48,947 nucleotides of DNA from contig CAZOJY010000011.1 of assembly GCA_964580235.1 (NCBI GenBank), positions 1 through 48,947 of the forward strand, read 5' to 3'. Made by a program: the position numbers and the translations under genes. Numbering within the stretch: the first letter of the stretch is position 1; every line of letters begins with the position of its first letter. The notes under the pieces are model-generated. The model worked only from the letters and a program-made list of their open reading frames with translations, made no database searches and was not told the origin of the DNA. Shown here piece after piece: positions 1-8,445 of the stretch. Source of the stretch: G020348385 sp964580235 (GTDB lineage Bacteria > Acidobacteriota > Aminicenantia > Aminicenantales > Aminicenantaceae).

Positions 1-1
1 T

Positions 2-280
2 CAAAATAAATATTCGATTAGTTTAAGGTATAATTTAAATGAAACATTAAGATTTGGTTTGCTATACTCTAATACAAAAAGAAACTATTTATTAGAAAAA
101 GCTCCAAGTGGCTTTATTAGAACTAGAAAAATAAGTTCTACTTCTTTAATAGCAAAATATGATTATAATGACTCTCTTGGTTTCAATACCAAAGTCCAGA
201 TTAAGGATCAATTCGACACAGATAGTTATTATGAATACAAGGCCAATACCTACTCTGTTGGAATGAATTATAGATTTTAA
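2..280 (+). CDS. C-terminal fragment of an outer-membrane beta-barrel protein (5' end outside window)
   Basis: The frame is open from base 2 to the TAA at 278-280, so only the last ~92 residues of a longer gene are present; the first internal start (TTG at 59) is unlikely to be real. The residues alternate polar and hydrophobic/aromatic positions in strand-length stretches, and the protein ends in YSVGMNYRF. A terminal Phe closing an amphipathic strand is the classic BAM recognition signal of outer-membrane barrels. The fragment has no other recognisable domain, so the substrate or role of the barrel cannot be stated. The DNA is much more AT-rich than the genes to its right, which suggests a different origin or a genomic boundary. 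The next gene is convergent. Confidence 0.6.
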   Translation, partial: QNKYSISLRYNLNETLRFGLLYSNTKRNYLLEKAPSGFIRTRKISSTSLIAKYDYNDSLGFNTKVQIKDQFDTDSYYEYKANTYSVGMNYRF

Positions 281-318
281 AAAAAGCTGTATAGTTTGAG
301 CTATCCATTTAAATGAAC

Positions 319-342
319 TTCAGAAAGCGCACTTTTTCTGAA
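319..342. terminator. Hairpin between convergent genes
   Basis: TTCAGAAA (319-326) pairs with TTTCTGAA (335-342) around an 8-nt loop. It lies between the 3' ends of the barrel gene (+) and the acyltransferase gene (-), where a bidirectional terminator would be expected. No long U tract follows the stem on either strand, so Rho-independent function is uncertain. Confidence 0.35.
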
Positions 343-344
343 TG

Positions 345-1493
345 TCAAATGTTGAGACGCGACCCCATTTTTATCCCGAATAAAAAACGGCAAATGCCGA
401 ATCTTTTTATGAGGTACTCATAGATCAGCATGATCATGATAAAGGAAGAGGTGCTGAGAGCAAGATATTTCAACATCACGGCAGCTCTCCAATCCAACAG
501 GAAAAAGCCGATCACGACGATCACACTTTGGTGAAGGATATAGAAAGGCAGTACGGCCACATTTGCATATTTCAACAATCGATTCCGGGAGCTGAGGTGC
601 CTGCTCCCGATCCCCAAAATGGCAAGCACCCACACCCACGAATTAAAGGTCCTGAGAAGAGACGCCCAAAAATAATCGAGACTCCCAAAGGACGGATAGG
701 CCCCAGAACGTCTTATGTAAAGTCCGATAAGAGTCGTTACGGCAGCCAGGGCCAGAAAAATCACTCTCTGTTTTTCCAGCGATCGTTTATATCTTGCATC
801 TGATGCCAGCAGATACCCATACAGGAAAAAAACCAGATAGACAAAAACATTCCACCCTCCAAAATTGCGCTGTCCAAGTCCATCGGGATGGAAAAGAAAT
901 TCCATGAGCGCTAAGGGAAAAACCCATATCAGGATAGCACCGGATTTTTCGAAAAGGGAAGCCAATCCTTTGATCAATCGGCCTGCTCTCTTGCCTCTCA
1001 GAGACAGCAGCAGAGGCAGGGTCAAAGCGGAATAAAGAAAAAGCACAAGCAAAAACCAGAGATGGAGTCCCATCCAGGCAAAATTTCCGCCAAATCCATA
1101 CCAGCCGTCAAAATAATGGGGGTAGAACCGAAAGATTGAACCGGAAAATTGGCCGTTGGTAAGCCGCTCGATGTAAACTTGAGGAGGGATGAAGATGAAT
1201 ATCCCAAAAACAAGCGGAACAAACAGCCGTTTGAACCTTTCACCCACATACTGGCCGGCACCCCTGAAATTCAGTGCAAATCGTGAGCTCTGCCCTGACA
1301 GGACAAAAAAAATCGGCATGATCCATTGAACGAGGATGCCGACAAATACAGAAAAGCCCGAGCTTAGCTCTGGATTCTTGACATGCCAGCCCTCATAGTC
1401 GAAGTATCTGGCACAGTGAAAAAGGAAGACCGACAACATGGCTAGAACGCGCAGCCAGTCAATGTCGTTTCGCCTTTCTGTTTGATCCGTCAT
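345..1493 (-). CDS. Acyltransferase-3 family integral membrane protein
   Basis: A polytopic membrane protein of 382 residues. It opens with the family signature: an N-terminal NDIDWLRVLAMLSVFLFH segment, in which the conserved (D)xLR and membrane-embedded His are visible, followed by about ten hydrophobic helices. Acyltransferase-3 proteins move acyl groups from the cytoplasm onto extracytoplasmic glycans or lipids such as OPG, LPS, peptidoglycan or exopolysaccharide; the substrate here cannot be read from sequence. The start at 1493 is chosen over an upstream ATG at 1538 because AGGAG sits 7 nt before it and because the family signature begins right after it. Divergent from the RraA-like gene with a 110-bp gap. 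No glycan gene cluster surrounds it. Confidence 0.85.
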   Translation of the reverse strand: MTDQTERRNDIDWLRVLAMLSVFLFHCARYFDYEGWHVKNPELSSGFSVFVGILVQWIMPIFFVLSGQSSRFALNFRGAGQYVGERFKRLFVPLVFGIFIFIPPQVYIERLTNGQFSGSIFRFYPHYFDGWYGFGGNFAWMGLHLWFLLVLFLYSALTLPLLLSLRGKRAGRLIKGLASLFEKSGAILIWVFPLALMEFLFHPDGLGQRNFGGWNVFVYLVFFLYGYLLASDARYKRSLEKQRVIFLALAAVTTLIGLYIRRSGAYPSFGSLDYFWASLLRTFNSWVWVLAILGIGSRHLSSRNRLLKYANVAVLPFYILHQSVIVVIGFFLLDWRAAVMLKYLALSTSSFIMIMLIYEYLIKRFGICRFLFGIKMGSRLNI

Positions 1494-1603
1494 AAATTTC
1501 TCCTTGCGTGATCGAAACAAATCGCACCATTTTCCCATAAATGACCTATATGGTAAACTTATATTTCTTCACCTGCATAAAAAATGGAAGGAAGGGAGGT
1601 GCC

Positions 1604-2263
1604 ATGGATTTTCAAAAAATCAAAAAACGGCTGGCACGGCTGGATACGGCATGTATCTGCGACGCCGCCAAAACATTCCGTGTGATGGACCCCGGCATCA
1701 AGCCTGTTTTCACCGGAATCAAAATGATCGGGATTGCCCGGACCGTCCACTGCCGGAGTGACTTTCTGTCGGTCATCAAGGCCCTTCAGGAGGCCCACGA
1801 AGACGAGGTTCTAGTCATCGACGCCGAGGGGGATAAAATCGCGTTTGCCGGAGAAATGTTCGCCACCGAAGCCCGGAGAAAAAATCTCGCCGGCATGGTC
1901 ATCGATGGGGGATGCCGCGACGTCAACCAGATCCGGAAGATCCGGTTCCCGGTTTATGCCAGATACCAAACACCGATGGCAGGAGGAGCTTCCAAGATAT
2001 TCACAACCCAAATCCCGGTTCAGTGCGGAGGGATTTCCGTTTCCCCGGGGGACATCGTTTTCGGGGATGACGACGGGATCGTAGTCATGAAGGAAGCTGA
2101 AATCGAATCCATCCTGAAAGCGGCGGAAGCGATCCAGGAGGCCGAAGAGAAGGTCATGAAAAAAATGGAGGGAAAAACGAGTCTGTTTCTCCTGATGAAC
2201 TTCTCAGACCACTATGAACGGATCAGCAGAGGGCAGGACAGCCGGCTGGAATTTACCCTTTAG
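1604..2263 (+). CDS. RraA-like protein (RraA / HMG-CHA aldolase superfamily)
   Basis: A protein of 219 residues with the RraA-like alpha/beta swivelling-domain pattern: an N-terminal DTACICDAAK segment, the central GMVIDGGCRDV motif carrying the conserved Arg-Asp pair, then an SPGDIVFGDDDGIVV strand-turn. The superfamily includes the RNase E inhibitor RraA and divalent-metal aldolases/decarboxylases acting on 4-hydroxy-4-methyl-2-oxoglutarate. The Arg-Asp substrate/metal pair is present, but the acidic residue normally found a few positions later in true aldolases appears as Gln, so catalysis is uncertain. The start at 1604 has a strong GGGAGGT ribosome site 3-4 nt upstream; the track start at 1541 does not. 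Its stop overlaps the stop of the convergent propeller gene. 'RraA-like' is safer than a specific enzyme name. Confidence 0.8.
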   Translation: MDFQKIKKRLARLDTACICDAAKTFRVMDPGIKPVFTGIKMIGIARTVHCRSDFLSVIKALQEAHEDEVLVIDAEGDKIAFAGEMFATEARRKNLAGMVIDGGCRDVNQIRKIRFPVYARYQTPMAGGASKIFTTQIPVQCGGISVSPGDIVFGDDDGIVVMKEAEIESILKAAEAIQEAEEKVMKKMEGKTSLFLLMNFSDHYERISRGQDSRLEFTL

Positions 2264-4941
2264 GTGTTGGGCATTTCGCGGACTTTGGCCGTGCGCTGCA
2301 GGGTTTTGTCCCCGGCCTGGAGGATCACGATGTACTCCCCGGGTGGAACGAGCTCACCCTGCCTCCTTCTCGGACGCGGCGAATCGCCCGTTTGACTCAT
2401 CTCTTCCTTTGTCAGCTGCCGGCGCATGTTCCAGACGACCCTGTTCAAACCAGCTTTCGTGCCTCCCTTGAGCACAGCCAGTTCCTCTCCTGTCAGGTCT
2501 TTGATCAGCACCCGAACTCTATCCTCGGCTCTTTCTTTCAAATAGTAATTGACGACAATGCCGTTGGTTTCGTTGGGGACAGTAAAATGCCTTTGTCCAT
2601 AGGGGTTCGACCGCCGCTTATAGTTCCACCGCACCTTTGGCTCGATTTTGAAAAGATAAACATCCTCGGCCAAAATCTCTTTGTCCAGCTCCTGGAGCGG
2701 GGTGATATCTGTGACATACAGGCCTCTCCCGTAGGTCCCGACGACCAAGTCATTCTCACGGGGATGGACCAGGAGGTCGAAAACATCCTGAGTGGGGATA
2801 TTGTTTCTCATGCACACCCAATGGTTCCCTCCTTCGATCGTCACCCACACACCGAATTCTTTTCCCACGAACAGGAGATTCCGGTTTTTTTTGTCCTCTA
2901 CGAGCACATGGACCACACCTTCGGGCATGTTTCCGGCGATGGAAACCCATGTTTTCCCGAAATCCGTTGTCTTTTCGATAAACGGCCGGAAATCATCCCT
3001 CTGGAAGCCGGTCTTGACCACATAGGCCGTTCCAGGATCGTGGTTCGAGGCAGCAACGCGGCTGACATAGTATTCTTCCGGGGCCCCGGCTGCAGCTAAA
3101 TTGGCCGTAAGGTCGACCCAAGTCCCCCCGCCGTTTTTTGTGAGCTGCACTTTCCCGTCGTCGGTTCCTACCCAGATGACGCCCGCCGTCAGAGGAGATT
3201 CCGCCACCGTCGTTATCGTACAGAATTCGATGTTTCCTTCGAGTTTCTTAGGGTCATTCGTGGTCAAGTCCGGGCTGATTTCCTGCCAGTTGTCCCCGCG
3301 GTTGAGAGACCGCAGCAGCACTTCAGCCCCTAAATAGATGATCCGGCTGTTGTGAGGGGAGATATGGATCGGGGCGGTCCAGTTGAACCGGTAGGGAGTG
3401 GCATCATTTTCCCTGCTCGGACGGATAAATTCACCCACGCCCTTTTTTTGATCGAGCCGCTGGATCGCTCCCATCTGGGAATCGTTATAAAGCCAGCGGC
3501 TGTCTTCTGGATCAACCTGGTTGTACATGCCGTCTCCGCCGCCAACGGCCGCCCAATCATTCCGTATGATGGTCCCATAAACACTGCTGCTCGGGACCTT
3601 CACAGAGCCGGTGTCCTGCGTTCCCCCGTAGATGTTGTAAGGTTCTTCCATATCCACCCCGATGGCATAAAATTCGGCTGCAGGGATATTCTCGTACACA
3701 TCCCAAGTCTTTCCCCAATCATAGCTCTGGGCCAGTCCGCCATCGTTTCCCAGGATGATGTGATCGGAGTTTTCTGGGTCGATCCACACCACGTGGTGAT
3801 CCACGTGTACCCTGTTGGCGATGTTCACCGGGCCGCTCTTTCCCCAGGTTTTTCCCCCGTCCGTGGACCTCTGCAGACGCGTGCTCATGGCATAAACGAC
3901 CTTATCATCGTTCGGGTCGATGCGTATTTCCCCGTACCATTTCCCTCCGCCGAGATTGTCTTTATCGGCGTTCATTTTTTTCCAGGTCCGGCCTCCATCG
4001 TCAGTCCGGTACACTTCGCCGCCGATCCTCTGCTCTTGAGGTTCGATCCCTCTTTCTTTCGCCCTTTTGATTTCTTCCTCTGTCAGCGGCCGCTTGTTGC
4101 CGTTTTCGATATGGGCATACAGAATACTCGGGTTTTTAGGGTAAACCGCCAGGCCTATCCGCCCCAGTTTGCCGGTTGGCAGCCCGTTTTTCAGTCTCTG
4201 CCAGGTCTTCCCTGCATCGACTGACTTATAAATTCCTGTCTCGGGGCCGGATTCTTCGAAGTGCCATGGCTTGCGCCATTTATCATAGGATGCGGTATAG
4301 ATGGTGTCGGGATGTTCAGGATCGATGATCACATCGACCACGCCGACTTTTTCACTGATAAAAAGGACCTTTTCCCAGGTTGCTCCACCATCAGTCGTTT
4401 TGTAAAGACCGCGCTCCTTGTTGAAGCTGAAATGATAGCCGAGCGCCGCCACATACACGATGTCGGGGTCCTGAGGGTGGATGGCGATCTGTCCGATGTG
4501 ACGGGTTTTCCACAGACCCATGTACTTCCACGTTTTCCCCTCATCGGTGGACTTGTATGCGCCATCCCCTTTGATGGTCAGCCGCCCTGAGGCGGCCGTT
4601 CCGGTCCCTATCCAGAGGATGTTGGGATCAGAAGGCGCAATGGCAAAATCTCCGATCGCCGGTGTTCCCCCATTATCGAACAGCGGTTGAAAAGTCGTTC
4701 CGTTATTTTCCGTCTTCCACAGACCGCTGGTTGCATAGGCCACATAAAAGGTAAAGGGTTTTCCTTCAGGTGCCTCGATATCCAGAATCCGTGCACCCTG
4801 CACAGCCGGGCCCAACGCACGATACTTAAAAAACTCCAAGAGATCTTCATTAAAAATTTCCTGGTCTTTGCCAAAAAGATTTGAAAATAAAAACAACACA
4901 CACAACGCCAAACAAAATCCAAGCAATGTTTTTTTCCGCAT
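2260..4941 (-). CDS. Secreted sortilin/BNR-type Asp-box beta-propeller protein
   Basis: 893 residues beginning with a signal peptide (KKTLLGFCLALCVLFLFS). The body repeats the Asp-box S/T-x-D-x-G-x-T-W at least six times (for example STDEGKTW, TTDGGATW, SVDAGKTW, STDGGKTW), each within a strand pattern that builds a VPS10/sortilin-like or sialidase-like propeller. A final beta domain with the pattern PPGEYIVIL resembles the FlgD-Ig/Por-type tails on related proteins. These are exported proteins that usually bind or process polypeptide or glycan; no catalytic residues of sialidases are evident. The start at 4941 has GGAGG 6-7 nt upstream, and the longer reading frame to 5088 would run into the neighbour. 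It lies 10 bp downstream of the metalloprotease gene and is very likely cotranscribed with it. Confidence 0.85.
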   Translation of the reverse strand: MRKKTLLGFCLALCVLFLFSNLFGKDQEIFNEDLLEFFKYRALGPAVQGARILDIEAPEGKPFTFYVAYATSGLWKTENNGTTFQPLFDNGGTPAIGDFAIAPSDPNILWIGTGTAASGRLTIKGDGAYKSTDEGKTWKYMGLWKTRHIGQIAIHPQDPDIVYVAALGYHFSFNKERGLYKTTDGGATWEKVLFISEKVGVVDVIIDPEHPDTIYTASYDKWRKPWHFEESGPETGIYKSVDAGKTWQRLKNGLPTGKLGRIGLAVYPKNPSILYAHIENGNKRPLTEEEIKRAKERGIEPQEQRIGGEVYRTDDGGRTWKKMNADKDNLGGGKWYGEIRIDPNDDKVVYAMSTRLQRSTDGGKTWGKSGPVNIANRVHVDHHVVWIDPENSDHIILGNDGGLAQSYDWGKTWDVYENIPAAEFYAIGVDMEEPYNIYGGTQDTGSVKVPSSSVYGTIIRNDWAAVGGGDGMYNQVDPEDSRWLYNDSQMGAIQRLDQKKGVGEFIRPSRENDATPYRFNWTAPIHISPHNSRIIYLGAEVLLRSLNRGDNWQEISPDLTTNDPKKLEGNIEFCTITTVAESPLTAGVIWVGTDDGKVQLTKNGGGTWVDLTANLAAAGAPEEYYVSRVAASNHDPGTAYVVKTGFQRDDFRPFIEKTTDFGKTWVSIAGNMPEGVVHVLVEDKKNRNLLFVGKEFGVWVTIEGGNHWVCMRNNIPTQDVFDLLVHPRENDLVVGTYGRGLYVTDITPLQELDKEILAEDVYLFKIEPKVRWNYKRRSNPYGQRHFTVPNETNGIVVNYYLKERAEDRVRVLIKDLTGEELAVLKGGTKAGLNRVVWNMRRQLTKEEMSQTGDSPRPRRRQGELVPPGEYIVILQAGDKTLQRTAKVREMPNT

Positions 4942-4951
4942 ACACCCTCCT

Positions 4952-7396
4952 TCAATCGTACATGCCGATGGGTGCTCCGGGCGGTGCAGACAGCGGGGCA
5001 GGAAGTGTAATTTTAGAAGGATCTTTTTGAAACAATTCGATCTTCCCGACTGCATACAGAAAATGAGCCCTTTGATCGGGATGGACAATCACATGTTCTC
5101 CATCTTTAACCGCATTCAGTTGCCATTTTAACCATCCCTTAAGATCATCAAGCTTTTGAAACGCCAGAGCCCGCACCTGCGAAGCATTATCTTCATGGGC
5201 GGCTAAACCCATCATGTTGTAAAGGAGCACACTGTTCACGATGCGCTGGATTTCCTCAAATTTTCCCGACTTATACGGAGATTTCCATGTGAATGTGATC
5301 AATTTATCCAAAACTTCTCCAAATCCAGGATATTTTTTATCTCTGGAATGATAATCAACCATCCGGGCGGCCCTTTCGGGATTAAGGATCAGCCGGATCG
5401 TCAGATTGGCGGCTGCTTCGGCCGCGCCCAAAGGATCAAAAGTCGATCCGGTGTGTCCCGGGAAAAGCTCACGTGTCTGCCTGTAACCGGGCGGACGTGG
5501 GGGAATGATGTTCAAAATTTTCTCATCGATGGCCAAGTTCGTCGGAGAGATTGTCCGGAGAAGCCCATCCAATGCGCGCTGCTGTTCTTGGGGCGGAACG
5601 ATCTCCGGGCCTTTCTGGACATCTCCGCGCAAATTATAATTGTAGTAAAGCCCGCCGAGCACACTGGATGCGGCCTCAACCTGGTACCTGTGGAAAAGAT
5701 ACACAGGAACAAGCACTTCTTCCAGTATGGCCATCGGTGCCCCCATCGGAATTCTTTTTTCAGAAAACCTATCCAGAGCAATAGCCCGGATTTTCATCAC
5801 GCGTTCGAGCTCATCCACAGAATCTTTGCCGTTATCCCAAGTGGCAGCCAGTGGATGGGCACTCCCTGGCCCGGCATCCTGACTGGCAAGGAAATACAGA
5901 CCGCTCGAAAAGGCATCGTCCAGAATGGCTTTCAGCTCCTTTTCTTCGTCCACACCTTCAGGGAAATCCTGGTATCCGTAAGCAATTGATACTTTATCCC
6001 AAGCGCCAATTCCCATGTCATAGGCATCGGAAAGATCCAGGGAACCATCTTTTTTTATCTGGATCAACGGATGAGGATAGTCCATCACAGAAGCCCTGTC
6101 ATTGACACTGGCCGCATAGTTGTGCCCCAATCCAAGGGTGTGGCCGACCTCGTGACAGGCAAGCTGCCGGATGCGCGCCAGGGCCAGTTCAACCATCTCC
6201 TTTGAGGCCTCTTTTCTCTGTCCGTATTCGCCCACCAATCCCTGTGCTATTAAAAAATCCTGGCGCAGGCGCTGAGATCCAAGGGCCACATGTCCTTTAA
6301 GAATCTCGCCTGTCCGCGGGTCACGGACACCCCCGCCGTAAGACCAACCCCGCGCTGAACGGTGCACCCAGTTGATCATGTTGTAGCGTACATCCATCGG
6401 GTCTGCCCCTTCGGGAAGAACCTTGACCTGAAAAGCGTTCCTGTAACCGATGGCCTCGAAAGCCTCGTTCCACCAGCCGGCTCCTTCGATCACAGCAGAC
6501 CGGATTGGCTCGGGAATACCAGGATCGACATAATACACAATCGGTTCGACGGGATCGCTCTCTTCGGCATTCGGATCTTTTTTGGACAATCTGTGGCGGG
6601 GGATAAACCTTTTTGTCAGCGATTGATCGATCGGAGCGGAAAAATCCATGTAGCTCATACTCCCAAAATTGGAGCGGGGGTCATAAACACGGGGCGTATA
6701 ATTGCTGTCAGGAAGCTTGATGAGGGAGTGATGCTCACGGACGGTGACAGCGCCGGGATCAGGCACAACCTGCCGCAGCATCCCTCCGGGATTTTGGCTG
6801 GTGAATGTTAAAATCGCATCCAGTTCTGTGTTATTCGGGAAATTTTTTGTCCGCGAAAGGTTAACGGCCGATCGCATAAGGTCAACCCTGAAATTCCCCT
6901 GATTGGCTTGCTTGAGCCTCCGGATAACTCCATGCGCATCCTGCATCAAAAAGGAAGTCGCATCCACGAGCAACCGACTGCCGCTTTCTGCTTCGGCTTT
7001 AAAACCCCAAATCACGGACTTGGCAAACGCTGCCTCGACAGCGTGTTGTTCTTCTGTATCACCGCTGAGTGCTCGAAACGAATAGTTCGGCTGGATCATC
7101 AAAACCTTGGGGCCGACGCGATGGAATTTGACGATATGCGTTCCACCGAGCTGGCGGCCGTCGAGTCCGATGTCGTTCGACCCGATACCTGCCGGCAGGG
7201 AGCTCACATACAAAAATTCCGTATCGAATTTGTCGATTTCAAGCCAGATTTTTCCGGCATCAGCATCCCAGTAAAACGGAAAATAGCCCGGATATTTCTT
7301 CATACCGCCTGCTTTTTGACTGATACCAGGAAGTTCAGCACATAAAAAAGTTGCTGCAGCAACAAAAATAAGGACAAAATAAAGTATTCGTTTCAT
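4952..7396 (-). CDS. Secreted zinc-dependent metalloprotease (DUF5117/DUF4953 'Met-zincin' type)
   Basis: 814 residues with an N-terminal signal peptide (KRILYFVLIFVAAATFLCA). The catalytic zinc motif HEVGHTLGLGH falls near residues 415-425, the extended HExxHxxGxxH of metzincins, and a Met-turn-like SVMDYPHP follows about 12 residues later. The upstream DUF5117-like region and the long helical C-terminal region match the family found in Acidobacteriota and Bacteroidota. It should act in the periplasm or outside the cell on peptides. The start at 7396 has AGGAGG at good distance. First gene of a two-gene unit with the Asp-box propeller, suggesting that the pair works on one substrate. A MITE-like element lies about 160 bp upstream. 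Confidence 0.88.
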   Translation of the reverse strand: MKRILYFVLIFVAAATFLCAELPGISQKAGGMKKYPGYFPFYWDADAGKIWLEIDKFDTEFLYVSSLPAGIGSNDIGLDGRQLGGTHIVKFHRVGPKVLMIQPNYSFRALSGDTEEQHAVEAAFAKSVIWGFKAEAESGSRLLVDATSFLMQDAHGVIRRLKQANQGNFRVDLMRSAVNLSRTKNFPNNTELDAILTFTSQNPGGMLRQVVPDPGAVTVREHHSLIKLPDSNYTPRVYDPRSNFGSMSYMDFSAPIDQSLTKRFIPRHRLSKKDPNAEESDPVEPIVYYVDPGIPEPIRSAVIEGAGWWNEAFEAIGYRNAFQVKVLPEGADPMDVRYNMINWVHRSARGWSYGGGVRDPRTGEILKGHVALGSQRLRQDFLIAQGLVGEYGQRKEASKEMVELALARIRQLACHEVGHTLGLGHNYAASVNDRASVMDYPHPLIQIKKDGSLDLSDAYDMGIGAWDKVSIAYGYQDFPEGVDEEKELKAILDDAFSSGLYFLASQDAGPGSAHPLAATWDNGKDSVDELERVMKIRAIALDRFSEKRIPMGAPMAILEEVLVPVYLFHRYQVEAASSVLGGLYYNYNLRGDVQKGPEIVPPQEQQRALDGLLRTISPTNLAIDEKILNIIPPRPPGYRQTRELFPGHTGSTFDPLGAAEAAANLTIRLILNPERAARMVDYHSRDKKYPGFGEVLDKLITFTWKSPYKSGKFEEIQRIVNSVLLYNMMGLAAHEDNASQVRALAFQKLDDLKGWLKWQLNAVKDGEHVIVHPDQRAHFLYAVGKIELFQKDPSKITLPAPLSAPPGAPIGMYD

Positions 7397-7559
7397 GAAA
7401 GGCCTCCTTTGCTGGTTATTCTCAATTTTTTCCCTCAATATCCTGAATTGTTAACAAAAATGCCAATAAAGGATAAAAACGATTAGGAAAATTTCGTAAT
7501 GAGTCATCCGGATTAAGAAACAAATGACATATCACAAGAGAGATCAAATAACAAGCTTG
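7397..7559. other. Leader region of the metalloprotease operon
   Basis: Together with the repeat element at 7560-7772 this makes a 376-bp stretch without a gene. I see AT-rich sequence consistent with a promoter for the minus-strand protease unit, but no ORF, RNA gene or confident promoter hexamers. Confidence 0.3.
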
Positions 7560-7772
7560 CCTGGATTATTCACGAGTCTCGAGATTGCTGCAACGGCGAA
7601 GAAGCAGCCTGTGAAGCTGTAGTGAACTACCGCGAATAGGCTACGATGAAGTCGGTGTAGTGAGATCGGCTCGCCCGTAGGGTAAAAAGTCGATGGTTAA
7701 GTATTAATGGATTCTAGATTTTAGTTTTCTCGAAATTGAAATAAGGCATCGACTTTTTATGAATAATTCAGG
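7560..7772 (-). repeat. MITE-like intergenic repeat, copy 1
   Basis: A 213-bp element bounded by near-perfect 13-bp terminal inverted repeats: CCTGGATTATTCA at 7560 and the complement of CCTGAATTATTCA ending at 7772. Inside, GTCGAT (7691-7696) and ATCGAC (7748-7753) form a second inverted pair. A ~125-bp conserved core (about 7560-7685) matches the reverse complement of 45420-45540 very closely, including a GTAGTGAACTAC hairpin. No transposase is encoded. The right end touches the stop codon of the ABM gene at 7773. This looks like a non-autonomous mobile or structured repeat. Confidence 0.65.
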
Positions 7773-8066
7773 TTAGGCTTTGAAGTGGACCTCAAATCCC
7801 TCCTTAATAGGCGGGTAGGCATAATAACTCATGAGTTTGATCAACTGCTCCTGGTAATAATGACTTTCCTCGTTGGCTTTTGCGTCTTCTTCGGTTTCCC
7901 AAATAGCAATCGCGACGGCCTTACCCGTGTTCCTATCCAAAAGCAGAGTCAATTCTTTTAATCCTTTTTGTGCCTGAGCAGCAGGAACGATGCTGTTTTT
8001 ATAAACTTCTAAGGCTTCATCTATAAAAGCAATTTTGAGTTGCATGGTTGTGGTGCGTGCAAACAT
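7773..8066 (-). CDS. ABM-like (dimeric alpha-beta barrel) small protein, paralog 1
   Basis: 97 residues with the layout of antibiotic-biosynthesis-monooxygenase/quinol-monooxygenase-like proteins: an N-terminal FARTTTMQLK strand, a helix with VPAAQAQKGLKEL, a central strand with RNTGKAVAIAIWETEEDA, and a helix rich in Glu and Tyr. Members form dimeric ferredoxin-like barrels; some are oxygenases, many have no proven activity. The start at 8066 has GGAGG 5 nt upstream. About half of its residues match the neighbour upstream, and the two genes are 27 bp apart, so they arose by tandem duplication and are cotranscribed. No cofactor or substrate can be assigned. Confidence 0.65.
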   Translation of the reverse strand: MFARTTTMQLKIAFIDEALEVYKNSIVPAAQAQKGLKELTLLLDRNTGKAVAIAIWETEEDAKANEESHYYQEQLIKLMSYYAYPPIKEGFEVHFKA

Positions 8067-8093
8067 AACTCCTCCCTCCCTGGTATTGGCATT

Positions 8094-8387
8094 TCATTCG
8101 TTTACCAAAACATCATACCCCTCGCGTATAGGATCTCTGGCATAAAAAGAAATGAATCTTGCGACCTGTTCCTGGTAGTAAAGATTTTTTTCGTTGGCCA
8201 GAGCATCCTCTTCGCTTTCCCAGTATGTTATAGACATGCCTTCCCCTGTTTTCCGGTTAACCATAAAGGATACTCCTTGAAAGCCTTTTTGTTTTTTTGC
8301 CGCAGGCACGACGTATTCTATGTAGATTTCGATAAACTGATCAATTTTTTCTATGATAATCTCTGCTGTTGTTATACGGGCATACAT
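8094..8387 (-). CDS. ABM-like (dimeric alpha-beta barrel) small protein, paralog 2
   Basis: 97 residues with the same fold pattern as the gene downstream: YARITTAEI strand, VPAAKKQKGFQGVSF, then NRKTGEGMSITYWESEEDALANE and a Tyr/Gln-rich helix. The identical length and shared W-E-x-E-E-D-A motif show duplication. The start at 8387 has GGAGGT 6-7 nt upstream. It is first of the two-gene unit and lies 58 bp downstream of the kinase stop, so readthrough from the kinase is possible. Function unknown; heterodimer formation between the two copies is an obvious possibility but untested. Confidence 0.65.
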   Translation of the reverse strand: MYARITTAEIIIEKIDQFIEIYIEYVVPAAKKQKGFQGVSFMVNRKTGEGMSITYWESEEDALANEKNLYYQEQVARFISFYARDPIREGYDVLVNE

Positions 8388-8445
8388 GGTTTGACCTCCA
8401 GTTTTTGTCGCTAGCCACAGAAAAATACAAAAATATAGTTCACCT

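Noticed and set aside
3352..4224. 290-residue plus-strand ORF
   Set aside because: Mirror frame of the Asp-box propeller gene, which has clear repeats, a signal peptide and a ribosome site; the opposite frame has no domain pattern.
7560..7690. Possible tRNA-like or ncRNA structure in the repeat core
   Set aside because: I could not find a cloverleaf or a known riboswitch/ncRNA layout; the terminal inverted repeats and second copy fit a mobile repeat better.
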